A stretch of DNA of 64,000 nt from Streptomyces broussonetiae. Lineage in GTDB: Bacteria > Actinomycetota > Actinomycetes > Streptomycetales > Streptomycetaceae. A model generated the notes under the pieces. It did not search any database. It was not told the origin of the DNA and worked only from the letters and a program-made list of their open reading frames with translations. Made by a program: the position numbers and the translations under genes. Below, piece after piece: positions 54,277 through 62,673 of this stretch. The stretch is from contig NZ_CP047020.1 of NCBI RefSeq assembly GCF_009796285.1, positions 7,130,001-7,194,000 of the forward strand, in the 5' to 3' direction. Every line of letters starts with the position of its first letter. The stretch's first letter is position 1.

Positions 54277-54401
54277 GGTTCTACGTCCTTCGGGACAGGC
54301 GGAAAGAGGCTCTGACCTGCGCATGCAAGCGCATGCGGGCATGGTTGCGCAGCATTGCGCGGCAGAGATCAGGTGTGGGGAGTGCGGCGGTGCTGGTGGG
54401 C
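54277..54401 (-). promoter_or_regulatory. Structured 125-nt spacer between leader peptide and sulfite reductase
   Basis: It contains overlapping inverted repeats near the sulfite reductase start: CTGCGCA pairs with TGCGCAG about 22 nt further on, and GCATGC occurs twice around GCTT. Competing stems could link leader translation to sulfite reductase expression. No T-run terminator is seen. Confidence 0.35.
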
Positions 54402-54485
54402 TCAGCTCGCCGGACAGATGGCGCTGGACATGCGGCCGAGGTCGACGTGCCGCCGACTCACCAAGGCAATTCCAGTTCCAGACAT
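54402..54485 (-). CDS. Leader peptide of the sulfur operon (27 codons)
   Basis: ATG at 54485 opens 27 codons with the core VSRRHVDLGR followed by SSAICPAS and a TGA. Short peptides with an RRHVDL core and a late cysteine occur before sulfur genes in many Streptomyces (from memory), and mycobacteria use leaderless cysteine-codon sORFs as attenuators in sulfur operons. There is no ribosome-binding site, consistent with a leaderless mRNA starting at the ATG. Cys is codon 24. Confidence 0.7.
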   Translation of the reverse strand: MSGTGIALVSRRHVDLGRMSSAICPAS

Positions 54486-54507
54486 GACGGAAGCGTGTCA
54501 CGGCGAT

Positions 54508-54522
54508 CTGGACACAGTCCAG
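54508..54522. promoter_or_regulatory. Palindrome CTGGAC-N3-GTCCAG at the sulfur operon promoter
   Basis: A perfect 6-3-6 inverted repeat centred about 30 bp upstream of the leader ATG. On the minus strand TGGACT inside it can serve as -35 with CACGCT 18 bp downstream as a weak -10, so a bound regulator would touch the polymerase site. Confidence 0.45.
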
Positions 54523-54538
54523 CTTTATCCATCATGTG

Positions 54539-54573
54539 GACACCCTTGTCCCGGAATGTGGAACAAGGGTGTC
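54539..54573 (-). terminator. Terminator hairpin after the acetyltransferase gene
   Basis: Eleven-bp perfect arms (GACACCCTTGT and ACAAGGGTGTC) with a 13-nt loop lie 51 bp after the GNAT stop, upstream of the sulfur operon promoter. It should separate the two transcription units. Confidence 0.6.
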
Positions 54574-54623
54574 GTCGCTCACATGCGCTGCCGATGGCTT
54601 GTCCCGGCAGGTCGGGCGGGGTA

Positions 54624-55196
54624 TCAGGCGGAATGCGCCCCGGGCCACGGCCCGGGCGCCGCGACGTCCGGCTCCAGCTCCACCTTGGTCTCGAACAACT
54701 GGAATCCCCGCCTCTGGTAATTGGCCATGGCGAACTCACCGTCCTTGCTGCACGTGTGCAGCCACACCCGCTTCGTCGGGGCCCGTTCCGGCCACCGCTC
54801 GGCCAGGTCCCAGGCGCGGGCCGCGCCGTACGCCAGCAGGTGCCCGCCGATGCGCCGGCCACGGAAGGCGGGGAGAAGACCGAAGTAGACGATCTCCACC
54901 ACGCCCTCGTCCTGCGCCTCCAGCTCCACATAGCCGGCCGGGGTGCCGCGGTCGTAGGCCACCCAGGTCTCCACGCCGGGCCGCTGCAGATACTCCTGCC
55001 ACCGGGTGTACGTCCAGCTCAGCCGGTCGGTCCAGCGGATGTCGCCGCCGACCGAGGCGTACAGGAAGCGGCTGAACTCGGGGGAGGGGTCCTCGGCGCG
55101 CACGATCCGCACGTCGCCCTCGGGCGCGGCGGCGGGCAGAAGGTCGGCCGGGGACGTCTGCTCCAGGGACCAGGTGGTGACAGGGACGCTGCTCAT
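54624..55196 (-). CDS. GNAT-family N-acetyltransferase
   Basis: A 190-residue acetyltransferase. The acetyl-CoA-binding motif A is LLPAFRGRRIGGHLL (FRGRRIG), preceded by the strand GVVEIVYFG and followed by the helix YGAARAWDLAERW; MANYQRRGFQLFE is motif B. The substrate amine is unknown. The ATG at 55196 gives the full fold. It is transcribed away from the sulfur operon's right side and ends at a strong hairpin. Confidence 0.85.
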   Translation of the reverse strand: MSSVPVTTWSLEQTSPADLLPAAAPEGDVRIVRAEDPSPEFSRFLYASVGGDIRWTDRLSWTYTRWQEYLQRPGVETWVAYDRGTPAGYVELEAQDEGVVEIVYFGLLPAFRGRRIGGHLLAYGAARAWDLAERWPERAPTKRVWLHTCSKDGEFAMANYQRRGFQLFETKVELEPDVAAPGPWPGAHSA

Positions 55197-55269
55197 GCGG
55201 GCCAGGGAACCATCCCGGCCCGCATCTGTCGATCGGCCGGATTCCCCCGGGCCCGGCCCGGACGGCGGC

Positions 55270-56604
55270 TCAGTCCAGCGCGTGGTCCAGCTCGGCCAGC
55301 GGCAGTGCGAACAGCATCCGGTCCGACAGCGACCACACCTCGCCGGTCTGCCGCCAGTACGACAGAGAGCCCGCCGACTCGGCCCAGCAGCGGTGCGAGG
55401 CGTCGGACCCGCAGCGGGCCGCCTTCGCCCCCGTGCCGTCCTGCCGCCACAGCCCGCCGTGCCCGTCCTGTGAGCCGGGCAGATGTCCCACATACCAGGA
55501 CGGATGGTCCGCGCCGGCCTCCTGGTACGACAGCACACCCCGGATCCCTGTGGCCCGGGTGCGGTACTCCTCCACCGCGCTCGCCCGTCCCGCGGCGTCC
55601 GTGGCGAGGAGCCCGCCGCGTCCGGGGGCCGTGCTGAACGCGTACCGCCACAGCCGGGCCGTGCGGTCGCCGCCGGGTGCGGTCCACTCCGCTGCGGCCA
55701 GGCTGTCCGGCACGCTGCTGCGGTCCAGGGCGAGCGCGCCGGGGCAGGGCGGCCCGGAGGATGCGCAGCGGCCGCCGGTGAAGCGGTACGAGCCGACCGC
55801 GGGCATCACGTACTGATAGCCGTCCGCCGACCAGCCGCCGGACACGCGGCCGATCGCGGGCCCGCTGACCGTGGTGCGCTGGATGCGGTGCAGGTCGTAG
55901 ACGTACAGCGCGTCGGCGCTGCCGGCCCTGGTGGTGACCAGCAGCTTGTCCTGGTACCAGGCCATCCCGGAGACCCCGGAGACCAGGCCTCGGTAGTCGC
56001 GGCCGCCGTCGGTCGGTACCACCAGCAGCACCCAGCGATAGGCGAGGCGGGCCGGGTCGTCGGCGTTCACGAACGCGACCCGGGCGAGGCCCCGCTCGGC
56101 GGTGCGGCCGGCGGTGGTGCTGTGGGTCCAGCCGGCGAGCAGCACCCGGTGCGTGCCCCAGGTGCCGTCGTCGTCGGCGTCCCCGGAGCCGGTCACCGAC
56201 GCCGGCCGCCAGGTCGTGGTGGCGGTGTCCGCCGGGTCCCAGCAGTAGGCGCGGGTGGCGGCCGGGGCGACGGGCAGGGACGTGTGGTCGGCGGAGGAGC
56301 AGTCGTCGCCCTCGTGCATGGTGCGGTCGGCGCTCGCCAGTACGTCGTCCACGCCGACCGTGCCGCCCATCGCCGCGGACAGCCGGTTCAGCGTGGAGGT
56401 CGGGAAGAGCTGCTCCTGGAGCCGCAGCCGGCCGGTGTCCGCCGGCGAGGAGAGGGGCTTGAGCGCACCGGGACTGTCGGTGACGTCCGCCTGCGAGACG
56501 CTGATCAGGGTGGCGGTCGCGGTGAGCGCCAGGGCGGTCCCGGCCAGGACGGCGCGCAGCGCGGCGCCCCGTCTGCGCCGCCGGTGTCGGCCGCGATGCT
56601 TCAT
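55270..56604 (-). CDS. Secreted hypothetical protein, probable beta-propeller
   Basis: A 444-residue exported protein. An arginine-rich n-region (KHRGRHRRRRRG) and a hydrophobic stretch form a signal peptide or anchor, ending near SVSQADV. The mature part has repeated Trp/Tyr-containing strand blocks (ARLAYRWVLLVVP, MAWYQDKLLVTTR, ARLWRYAFS, WYVGHLPGSQDG, LWRQDGTG) that suggest a propeller. GAGGGGACGAG precedes the ATG at 56604. I do not recognise a family; no catalytic motif is visible. Confidence 0.75.
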   Translation of the reverse strand: MKHRGRHRRRRRGAALRAVLAGTALALTATATLISVSQADVTDSPGALKPLSSPADTGRLRLQEQLFPTSTLNRLSAAMGGTVGVDDVLASADRTMHEGDDCSSADHTSLPVAPAATRAYCWDPADTATTTWRPASVTGSGDADDDGTWGTHRVLLAGWTHSTTAGRTAERGLARVAFVNADDPARLAYRWVLLVVPTDGGRDYRGLVSGVSGMAWYQDKLLVTTRAGSADALYVYDLHRIQRTTVSGPAIGRVSGGWSADGYQYVMPAVGSYRFTGGRCASSGPPCPGALALDRSSVPDSLAAAEWTAPGGDRTARLWRYAFSTAPGRGGLLATDAAGRASAVEEYRTRATGIRGVLSYQEAGADHPSWYVGHLPGSQDGHGGLWRQDGTGAKAARCGSDASHRCWAESAGSLSYWRQTGEVWSLSDRMLFALPLAELDHALD

Positions 56605-56781
56605 CTCGTCCCCTCTTCCGGGGCTCCGTCGCCGCCGGGCGGCCCTGCGGGCCGAGGCGGGCCAACTGTGCCTGGTGGTCCGGATGTTGACCTGTGGCAC
56701 GGCTGTGGAGGCCCTCAAAGGATGCTACGACAGTAACGGCCCGCGCAGGGCGAAGACCCCGCAAATACCCGGAACGCGCGG

Positions 56782-58083
56782 TCAGTCGGCGCCGGGCCCG
56801 TCGCCGTGCGGCACCGTCCGGCGACCCGCGATCGCCGGCGCAGTGGAGGAAATCAGCAGGTCACGGGGGTCGTCGGGGAGCAGTACCGTGACCTCCACAT
56901 CCTCGCAGAAACGATACGGTCGATGCTGTAGGAGTTCCCCGAGATACCGCCGGACCCTCGACATCTCGGCTCGCACCGTCACCGTGCGTGACGGATCCCC
57001 GAACAGATCACCGGCGAGCGCCGCCGCACCGCGGCCCGAGCGGTGCTCGGCGAGCAGATAGATCAATTCCGCGTGCCGCGGACTGAGTTCACGCGACCAG
57101 GAACCCGCCGATCCGGTCACCGTCAGCGTGCTGCGGCCCGACCTGGCCAGATCCAGCACGACCCGGGCGGCCCTGCCCGGCGGTTCCTCGGCCACCCGCA
57201 GCAGCCAGCCCCCGCCCAGCGGCTCCACCGCGCACGACCCCAGTGACGGCAGCCATCTCAGCCCCGGCGAGAGCGACTTGGGCAGGGCGACCCGCCGTAC
57301 GTACGGCATTCCGGAGACGGCCGCCGACCAGCCGTCCCGGTCCACCACCAGGGCCCGTCCGTTCAGCCGGGCCAGCACCGGCGCCGCCACCGACCGCAGC
57401 CCCTCCAGCGAGTCCACGTGCACCTCCCTGAGCCGCGCCTCGGCCAGCTTGGCCACCGAGTCCACCCAGGCCAGGGTCGCCGGATGCATCGTCTCCAGCG
57501 GTCCGCTGACGTCCACGACACCGATCAGCCGGCCGTCCCTGGGATCGGTGATCGGGGCGCCCGTGCAGGTCCACGAGGCGTGCGAGCGGACGAAGTGCTC
57601 GGCGGCGAAGACCTGTACGGGCCTGCGCACGACCGCCGGGGTGCCCACCCCGTTGGTGCCGACGACGTCTTCCCGCCAGTCCGCGCCGAGTTCGAACCCC
57701 AGACCGTCGGCCTTGCGCAGCACCGGTGAGGCACCCTCACGCCACAGCACGCGACCGTCGGCGTCGGCGACGACCATGATGTGCTGGGCCACGTCCGCGA
57801 CCGAAAGCAGACCCTCGCGCAGCACCGGCAGAACGTGCCGCAGCGGTGACTCCTCACGCCGGCGCCGTACCTCGTCCGAGGGCAGCAGCCCCGACCTGAA
57901 GTCGTGGTCGGGGTCCACGCCACTGCGCAGCATGCGCCCCCAGGACTGCTCGATCACCGGCCGCGGCGCGATCCGCGCACGTCGACCGGCGAGCGTGGCC
58001 TCACGTACCTGGTTCAACACCCGCGCCGCCTGCGCCGCGTCCACGGCGGCCAGGCGCGCCACGTTCATCGGCGGGTTCACCAC
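56782..58083 (-). CDS. GAF-domain transcriptional regulator
   Basis: A 433-residue regulator of an actinobacterial type related to the sensory half of AcoR. The N-terminus (ARLAAVDAAQAARVL, IAPRPVIEQSWGRMLRSGVD, split) leads to a GAF domain with DVVGTNGVGT, SWTCTGAPI and LIGVVDVSGP. There is no sigma-54 AAA domain; instead the C-terminus (LSPRHAELIYLLAEH, VRAEMSRVRRYLG) looks like a winged-helix DNA-binding domain. GTG 58083 is chosen because GGGAGGA lies just before it. Ligand and targets unknown. Confidence 0.78.
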   Translation of the reverse strand: MVNPPMNVARLAAVDAAQAARVLNQVREATLAGRRARIAPRPVIEQSWGRMLRSGVDPDHDFRSGLLPSDEVRRRREESPLRHVLPVLREGLLSVADVAQHIMVVADADGRVLWREGASPVLRKADGLGFELGADWREDVVGTNGVGTPAVVRRPVQVFAAEHFVRSHASWTCTGAPITDPRDGRLIGVVDVSGPLETMHPATLAWVDSVAKLAEARLREVHVDSLEGLRSVAAPVLARLNGRALVVDRDGWSAAVSGMPYVRRVALPKSLSPGLRWLPSLGSCAVEPLGGGWLLRVAEEPPGRAARVVLDLARSGRSTLTVTGSAGSWSRELSPRHAELIYLLAEHRSGRGAAALAGDLFGDPSRTVTVRAEMSRVRRYLGELLQHRPYRFCEDVEVTVLLPDDPRDLLISSTAPAIAGRRTVPHGDGPGAD

Positions 58084-58218
58084 TGGGGTCCTCCCAGGAA
58101 AGGACATCGAACATTCTTGTCAAGCCGACCCGCGGCGGTTTCCGGCCCGGCTGTGCCTCACATACTGCCGGTCCGGACCGGGCGGAGGCGCACACTCCGC
58201 ACACCTGGGCCCAAACAA

Positions 58219-58236
58219 GTTGCAACCCCCTGCAAC
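58219..58236. promoter_or_regulatory. Inverted repeat GTTGCA-N6-TGCAAC upstream of the GAF regulator
   Basis: A perfect 6-6-6 inverted repeat about 136 bp before the GAF regulator start, in the only AT-containing patch of the region. It may be its own operator. Confidence 0.35.
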
Positions 58237-58274
58237 CCTGGTGAACTTATCGGGCCTGGCCGAGACTTGCCCCC

Positions 58275-58308
58275 CGGGGTGGTGCCGTGTCGGCGCAGCA
58301 CCACCCCG
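58275..58308 (-). terminator. Terminator hairpin after the acyl-CoA dehydrogenase gene
   Basis: Eleven-bp arms CGGGGTGGTGC and GCACCACCCCG with a 12-nt loop lie 64 bp downstream (minus strand) of the dehydrogenase stop. Confidence 0.55.
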
Positions 58309-58371
58309 TCCAACCCCGGGGTGGCTGTCTCGCGGCGGCGCGCCCTGCGGCCGGTCGGATCGGCCCCGGTT

Positions 58372-60009
58372 TCAGAGCACAGGGCGTGCTCGTTCCACCA
58401 CCGCTTCCAGATCCAGGCCCGTCGGCAGGGTGCCGAAGCTCGCGCCGTGGTCGCCGCCCAGGCGGGAGGCGCAGTACGCGTCGGCGACCTCCGGCGGGGC
58501 GTGCCGGACCAGCAGGGAGCCCTGGAGGACCAGCGCGAGCCGCTCCACCAGGCGGCGGGCGCGGCCCTCGATGCCGTCCAGGTCGGCCAGTTCGGTGAAC
58601 AGGTCCTTCACCGCGCGGTCGAGGCGGTGGTCGGCGCCGTGCGCCCGGCCGATCTCGGTCAGGCAGGCGTCCAGCGCGCCCGGCTCGCGCTGCAGCGCCC
58701 GGAGCACGTCCAGCGCCTGCACGTTCCCGGCGCCCTCCCACACGGAGTTCAGCGGCGACTCCCGCACCAGCCGGGGCATCCCGGACTCCTCGACGTAGCC
58801 GTTGCCGCCGAGGCACTCTGCGGCCTCCACCGCAACGGGCGCGCAGCGCTTGGTGATCCAGTACTTGGCGGCCGGCACCGCGAGCCGCAGGAAGGCGCGT
58901 TCCCGCTCGCCGTCGTCGTCGTAGGCGGCCGCCAGCCGCAGCGCGAGCGCCGTCGCGGCCTCGGACTCCAGCGCGAGGTCGGCGAGGACATTGCGCATCA
59001 GCGGCTTGTCGATCAGCTTCCCGCCGAACGCCTCCCGGTGCGCGCAGTGGTGTACGGCCTGCGCCACCGCCTGCCGCATCAGGCCCGCCGAGCCGATCGC
59101 ACAGTCCAGCCGGGTCGCGGCGACCATCTCGATGATGGTCCGCACCCCGCACCCCTCCTCACCCACCCGGCGGGCCCAGGTCCCGTCGAACTCGACCTCG
59201 GCGGAGGCGTTGGACCGGTTGCCCAGCTTGTCCTTGAGCCGTTGGAGGAGGAACACGTTACGGGTGCCGTCCGCGAGGACGCGCGGGACCAGGAAGCAGG
59301 TCAGGCCGCCAGGGGCCTGGGCCAGCACCAGGAATCCGTCCGACATCGGCGCCGAGCAGAACCACTTGTGCCCGGTCAGTGCGTACGTGCCGGCCTCGGC
59401 GAGCGGCCGGGCCTCGGTCCTGTTCGCCCGTACGTCACTGCCGCCCTGTTTTTCCGTCATGGCCATGCCGAACAGGGCGCCGGCCTTGAGCGCCGCGGGC
59501 CGCAGCTCGCGGTCGTAGATCATCGACGTCAGCCGCGGCTCCCACTCGGCCGCCAGCTCCGGGTCGGCCCGCAGCGCGGGCACGGCCGCGTGGGTCATCG
59601 ACAGCGGGCAGCAGTTGCCCGCCTCGACCTGCGTCCAGATCAGGAACCCGGCCGCCCGGCGGACATGCCCGGCGGGCCGCGTCCAGGCGCCCGTCAGCCC
59701 CGCCCCGACGCCCTTGCCGAGCAGCCGGTGCCAGGCCGGGTCGAAGTCGACCTCGTCGATCCGGCGGCCGTACCGGTCGTGGGTGCGCAGCCGCGGCGGG
59801 TTCTCGTTCGCCCGCGCCGCCCACTCCTGTACTTGCGCCGAGCCCGCGGAGCGGCCCAGCAGGGACAGCTCCGCGCGCACCTCTTCCAGCACGTCCGGAC
59901 CGGTGTACCGCTCGACGGCGTCCACGAGAGCCCGGTCGGCGGTGAAGAGGTCGTAGCCGGCCAGCGGGGGCGGCTGGTTCGTCACGGTGTGGGTGGGGGT
60001 GCCTGCCAT
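58372..60009 (-). CDS. AidB-like acyl-CoA dehydrogenase
   Basis: A 545-residue flavoprotein, longer than ordinary acyl-CoA dehydrogenases and matching the AidB/DNA-alkylation-response group. Segments: FLIWTQVEAGNCCPLSM, the flavin region MAMTEKQGGSDVRAN, the middle beta domain ALTGHKWFCSAPMSDG, and ECLGGNGYVEESGMPRL near the end. The C-terminal extension is typical of AidB. E. coli AidB binds DNA and is thought to limit alkylation damage; whether this one does is not known. It is divergent from the YihY gene. Confidence 0.88.
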   Translation of the reverse strand: MAGTPTHTVTNQPPPLAGYDLFTADRALVDAVERYTGPDVLEEVRAELSLLGRSAGSAQVQEWAARANENPPRLRTHDRYGRRIDEVDFDPAWHRLLGKGVGAGLTGAWTRPAGHVRRAAGFLIWTQVEAGNCCPLSMTHAAVPALRADPELAAEWEPRLTSMIYDRELRPAALKAGALFGMAMTEKQGGSDVRANRTEARPLAEAGTYALTGHKWFCSAPMSDGFLVLAQAPGGLTCFLVPRVLADGTRNVFLLQRLKDKLGNRSNASAEVEFDGTWARRVGEEGCGVRTIIEMVAATRLDCAIGSAGLMRQAVAQAVHHCAHREAFGGKLIDKPLMRNVLADLALESEAATALALRLAAAYDDDGERERAFLRLAVPAAKYWITKRCAPVAVEAAECLGGNGYVEESGMPRLVRESPLNSVWEGAGNVQALDVLRALQREPGALDACLTEIGRAHGADHRLDRAVKDLFTELADLDGIEGRARRLVERLALVLQGSLLVRHAPPEVADAYCASRLGGDHGASFGTLPTGLDLEAVVERARPVL

Positions 60010-60140
60010 GATCGCGAACCTGCCCGGGACGGTGGTGATGATGGTCTCCAGCGTGGCACAGCGGCGCGGTCCGGGAGGCCGGACCCGCTCACCCGCCCCG
60101 GAAGGTGAGGACGGTCCGGTGCGGCGGATACCGTTGGGGC

Positions 60141-61319
60141 GTGCAGCCAGCAAGTGAACCCCCCGCGCGGCCCGCCGGTCGCCTCCACCGGGCCAGAGCC
60201 CTCTATCGGAACGTCTCCAAGCGCAGGACCGCCTGGCTGCTGCTCAAGGACACCGTCAACTCGTGCATGGAGTACCGCATCCTGGGCCTGGCGGCCGAGG
60301 CGGCCTTCTTCACGCTGCTGTCCGTGCCGCCGCTGCTGCTCTGCCTCATCGGGCTGCTCGCCTACGTCGACCGCTGGACCGGCGCCCACACCATCCAGAG
60401 CCTGGAGACCAACATCCTCGACGCCTCGCGGACGGTCCTGTCCGACAAGGGCGTGAAGGAGATCGCCGAGCCGATCCTGCACGACGTGCTCAAGACGCGG
60501 CCGGACGTCATTTCCATCGGGTTCGTCTTCGCCCTGTGGTCGGGATCGCGCGCGGTGAACGTCTTCATCGACACCATCACCGTCATGTACGGCCTCGACG
60601 GCGTCAGGGGCATCGTCAAGACCCGGATGATGTCGTTCGCGCTGTTCATCGTGGCACTGCTGATCGGCTCGGTGGCGCTGCCGCTGATGGTGGCGGGCCC
60701 GGACGCGGTGGTCCGGGTGGTGCCCTGGTCGGAGACGGTGGTGCAGGTCCTGTACTGGCCGGTCGTCATCGTCCTGTCCATCGCCTTCCTGACCACCCTG
60801 TACCACGTCTCCGTGCCGGTCCGCTCCCCGTGGATCGAGGACGTCCCGGGCGCCCTCGTCGCACTCGCCATGTGGGTCCTCGGCAGCTTCCTGCTCCGGC
60901 TCTACCTCGTGCACACCATCGAGGGCGCCACGATCTACGGCTCCCTGGCCGCGTCCGTCGCCGTGCTGCTGTGGATCGGTGTGTCCGCATTCGCCGTCCT
61001 TGTCGGTGCGGCCGTGAACGCGGCCATCGACCGGGTCTGGCCGGCCGCCGCCACGGCCGCGGCCCGCGAGGCGAACGAGCGGGTGCGCGAGGCGCAGGTC
61101 GCCGAGTACGTCGCCTGGGCGGCGGCGCGCGAGGCCGATCCCGACGACCCGGACATGCCCTCCGAGTTCCCCGAGCGCTGGTCCCGGTTCCTGCCCCCGG
61201 AGGACGTCACGGCCCGCCTGCGCACCCACGCGAAGAACCCGCATCACCACCACCACGCCCACAACGGCAACGGGGACACGCCCAAGGACCACGGGAGCAC
61301 ACCTCCACCGGCCCGGTGA
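60141..61319 (+). CDS. YihY/BrkB-family membrane protein
   Basis: A 392-residue protein of the YihY/BrkB (virulence factor BrkB, formerly ribonuclease BN) family with about six transmembrane helices: LAAEAAFFTLLSVPPLLLCL, ISIGFVFALWSGSRAV and others. The C-terminal cytosolic tail is charged and ends in a histidine run (NPHHHHHAHNGNG), a possible metal-binding tail. GTG 60141 follows TTGGGG and trims a doubtful 12-residue extension. Function of the family is unsettled; it is not an RNase. Confidence 0.85.
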   Translation: MQPASEPPARPAGRLHRARALYRNVSKRRTAWLLLKDTVNSCMEYRILGLAAEAAFFTLLSVPPLLLCLIGLLAYVDRWTGAHTIQSLETNILDASRTVLSDKGVKEIAEPILHDVLKTRPDVISIGFVFALWSGSRAVNVFIDTITVMYGLDGVRGIVKTRMMSFALFIVALLIGSVALPLMVAGPDAVVRVVPWSETVVQVLYWPVVIVLSIAFLTTLYHVSVPVRSPWIEDVPGALVALAMWVLGSFLLRLYLVHTIEGATIYGSLAASVAVLLWIGVSAFAVLVGAAVNAAIDRVWPAAATAAAREANERVREAQVAEYVAWAAAREADPDDPDMPSEFPERWSRFLPPEDVTARLRTHAKNPHHHHHAHNGNGDTPKDHGSTPPPAR

Positions 61320-61510
61320 ACGGGGAACGGCGGCAGAGGACCCCGGCCCTGCTCGCCCCGCTCGCCCGTGTCGGGCCCAGGCTCTGTTCGCCCTCACGGC
61401 CGCAGCCACCGCCGCAAGTGCCCGGCGCGTCCGTACCCGGCACGGCCTCCCGCGCCTCGGCGCCCCCGACGGCAGCGACGCACACCCCGGCGCGACGTAC
61501 GCTGGCACCC

Positions 61511-62197
61511 GTGTACACGGAACGGGCGTCCCGGCTGACCGGTGCCGTCGTGTGGACCAAGACCCCGGCCGGGGCCGGTGCCCGGGGCGTCCTCCCGGAC
61601 GGCTGCATGGACCTGCTGTGGAGCGAGGGCCGGCTGCTGGTCGCGGGACCCGACACCCGCGCCTACGTCCCCGAGGGCCCGGACCGCATCTGGGCGGGCA
61701 TCCGCTTCTTCCCCGGCACCGCGCCCGCCCTGCTCGGCGTACCGGCGCTCGAACTGCGCGACCTGCGCGTGGAGTCGGCCGACCTGTGGCCCGCCGCCCG
61801 GGTCCGCCGGCTGCTCGACCGCATCGAGGCGGCGGCCGATCCGGCGGCGGCGCTGGAGGACATCGCCCTGGACCTGGCCGCGCGGGCGGCGGACCCCGAT
61901 CCGCTGCTGCGCCGGCTGGTGGAGCGTCTGGACGAGGGCCGCCCGGTGTCCGCGACGGCGGCCGAACTCGGCATCGCCGTCCGTACGTTGCACCGCCGCT
62001 GCCTGAGTGCCTTCGGCTACGGCCCCAAGACGCTGGCCCGCATCCTGCGCCTGCAGCGCGCGCTGAAGCTGGCACGCTCCGGGCTGCCGTACGCCGAGAC
62101 GGCGATCCGCGCGGGCTATGCCGATCAGCCCCATCTCGCCCGCGAGGTGCGGGAGTTGGCGGGCCGGCCGCTCGGGGAGCTACTCGGCGGCGGGTAG
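61511..62197 (+). CDS. AraC-type HTH regulator
   Basis: A 228-residue protein. An N-terminal domain (VLPDGCMDLLWSEGRLLVAGPD, split) resembles DUF6597-type sensors found before AraC domains, and the C-terminal 100 residues form the HTH_18 domain (VSATAAELGIAVRTLHRR, FGYGPKTLARILRLQRAL). TACGCT lies eight bases before the GTG start, suggesting leaderless translation. Its 3' end overlaps the convergent VOC gene by 18 bp, so the two are arranged tail to tail and may form a regulator-target pair. Confidence 0.82.
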   Translation: MYTERASRLTGAVVWTKTPAGAGARGVLPDGCMDLLWSEGRLLVAGPDTRAYVPEGPDRIWAGIRFFPGTAPALLGVPALELRDLRVESADLWPAARVRRLLDRIEAAADPAAALEDIALDLAARAADPDPLLRRLVERLDEGRPVSATAAELGIAVRTLHRRCLSAFGYGPKTLARILRLQRALKLARSGLPYAETAIRAGYADQPHLAREVRELAGRPLGELLGGG

Positions 62198-62581
62198 CGG
62201 GGCGAACAGGTCGACCCCGTTGCCGTCGGGGTCGTGGACGGTGGCGTACCGCTGCCCCCAGAAGGCGTTCCACGGCTTCAGCTCACCGTGGTACCCGGCG
62301 CCCACGAGATCCTCGTACAGGGCGTCGACCTCGGCGGGCGAGCCGCACCGGAAGGCGAGCCCGACGCGCCCGCCGCCCTCGGGGGGTCGCCAGCCGGGGT
62401 GGAAGGAGCGGACGGTCTCCTCGGTGTCCAGGGCGAGCAGCAGCCCGCCGGGCAGCTCGGCCTCGACATGAGGCTGTTCCTCGGCCCCGGGCGGGAAGAC
62501 CAGCCCGAGGCGGCGGTAGAAGGCGAGCGAGGCGGTCAGGTCCCCGGCCACCACGCCGATCACGGCGAATCGTGCAGTCAT
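62180..62581 (-). CDS. VOC-family (glyoxalase-like) protein
   Basis: A 133-residue single-module protein of the vicinal-oxygen-chelate superfamily: FAVIGVVAGDLTASLAFYRRLG opens the first beta-alpha-beta module (split), and the last strand YATVHDPDGNGVDLFAP carries the usual DPDGN turn. Such small proteins act as glyoxalase-, dioxygenase- or bleomycin-resistance-type enzymes, or bind metabolites. Substrate unknown. It overlaps the AraC-type gene at their 3' ends. Confidence 0.85.
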   Translation of the reverse strand: MTARFAVIGVVAGDLTASLAFYRRLGLVFPPGAEEQPHVEAELPGGLLLALDTEETVRSFHPGWRPPEGGGRVGLAFRCGSPAEVDALYEDLVGAGYHGELKPWNAFWGQRYATVHDPDGNGVDLFAPLPAAE

Positions 62582-62673
62582 GGGATCACCGTAGGAGGGC
62601 GGCGGCGGGCCGGTCTTGAAGGAATCGGCCACCCCGGCAACCGCGAGCCTCCAGGCCTCCGGCGCTGTGCCGC

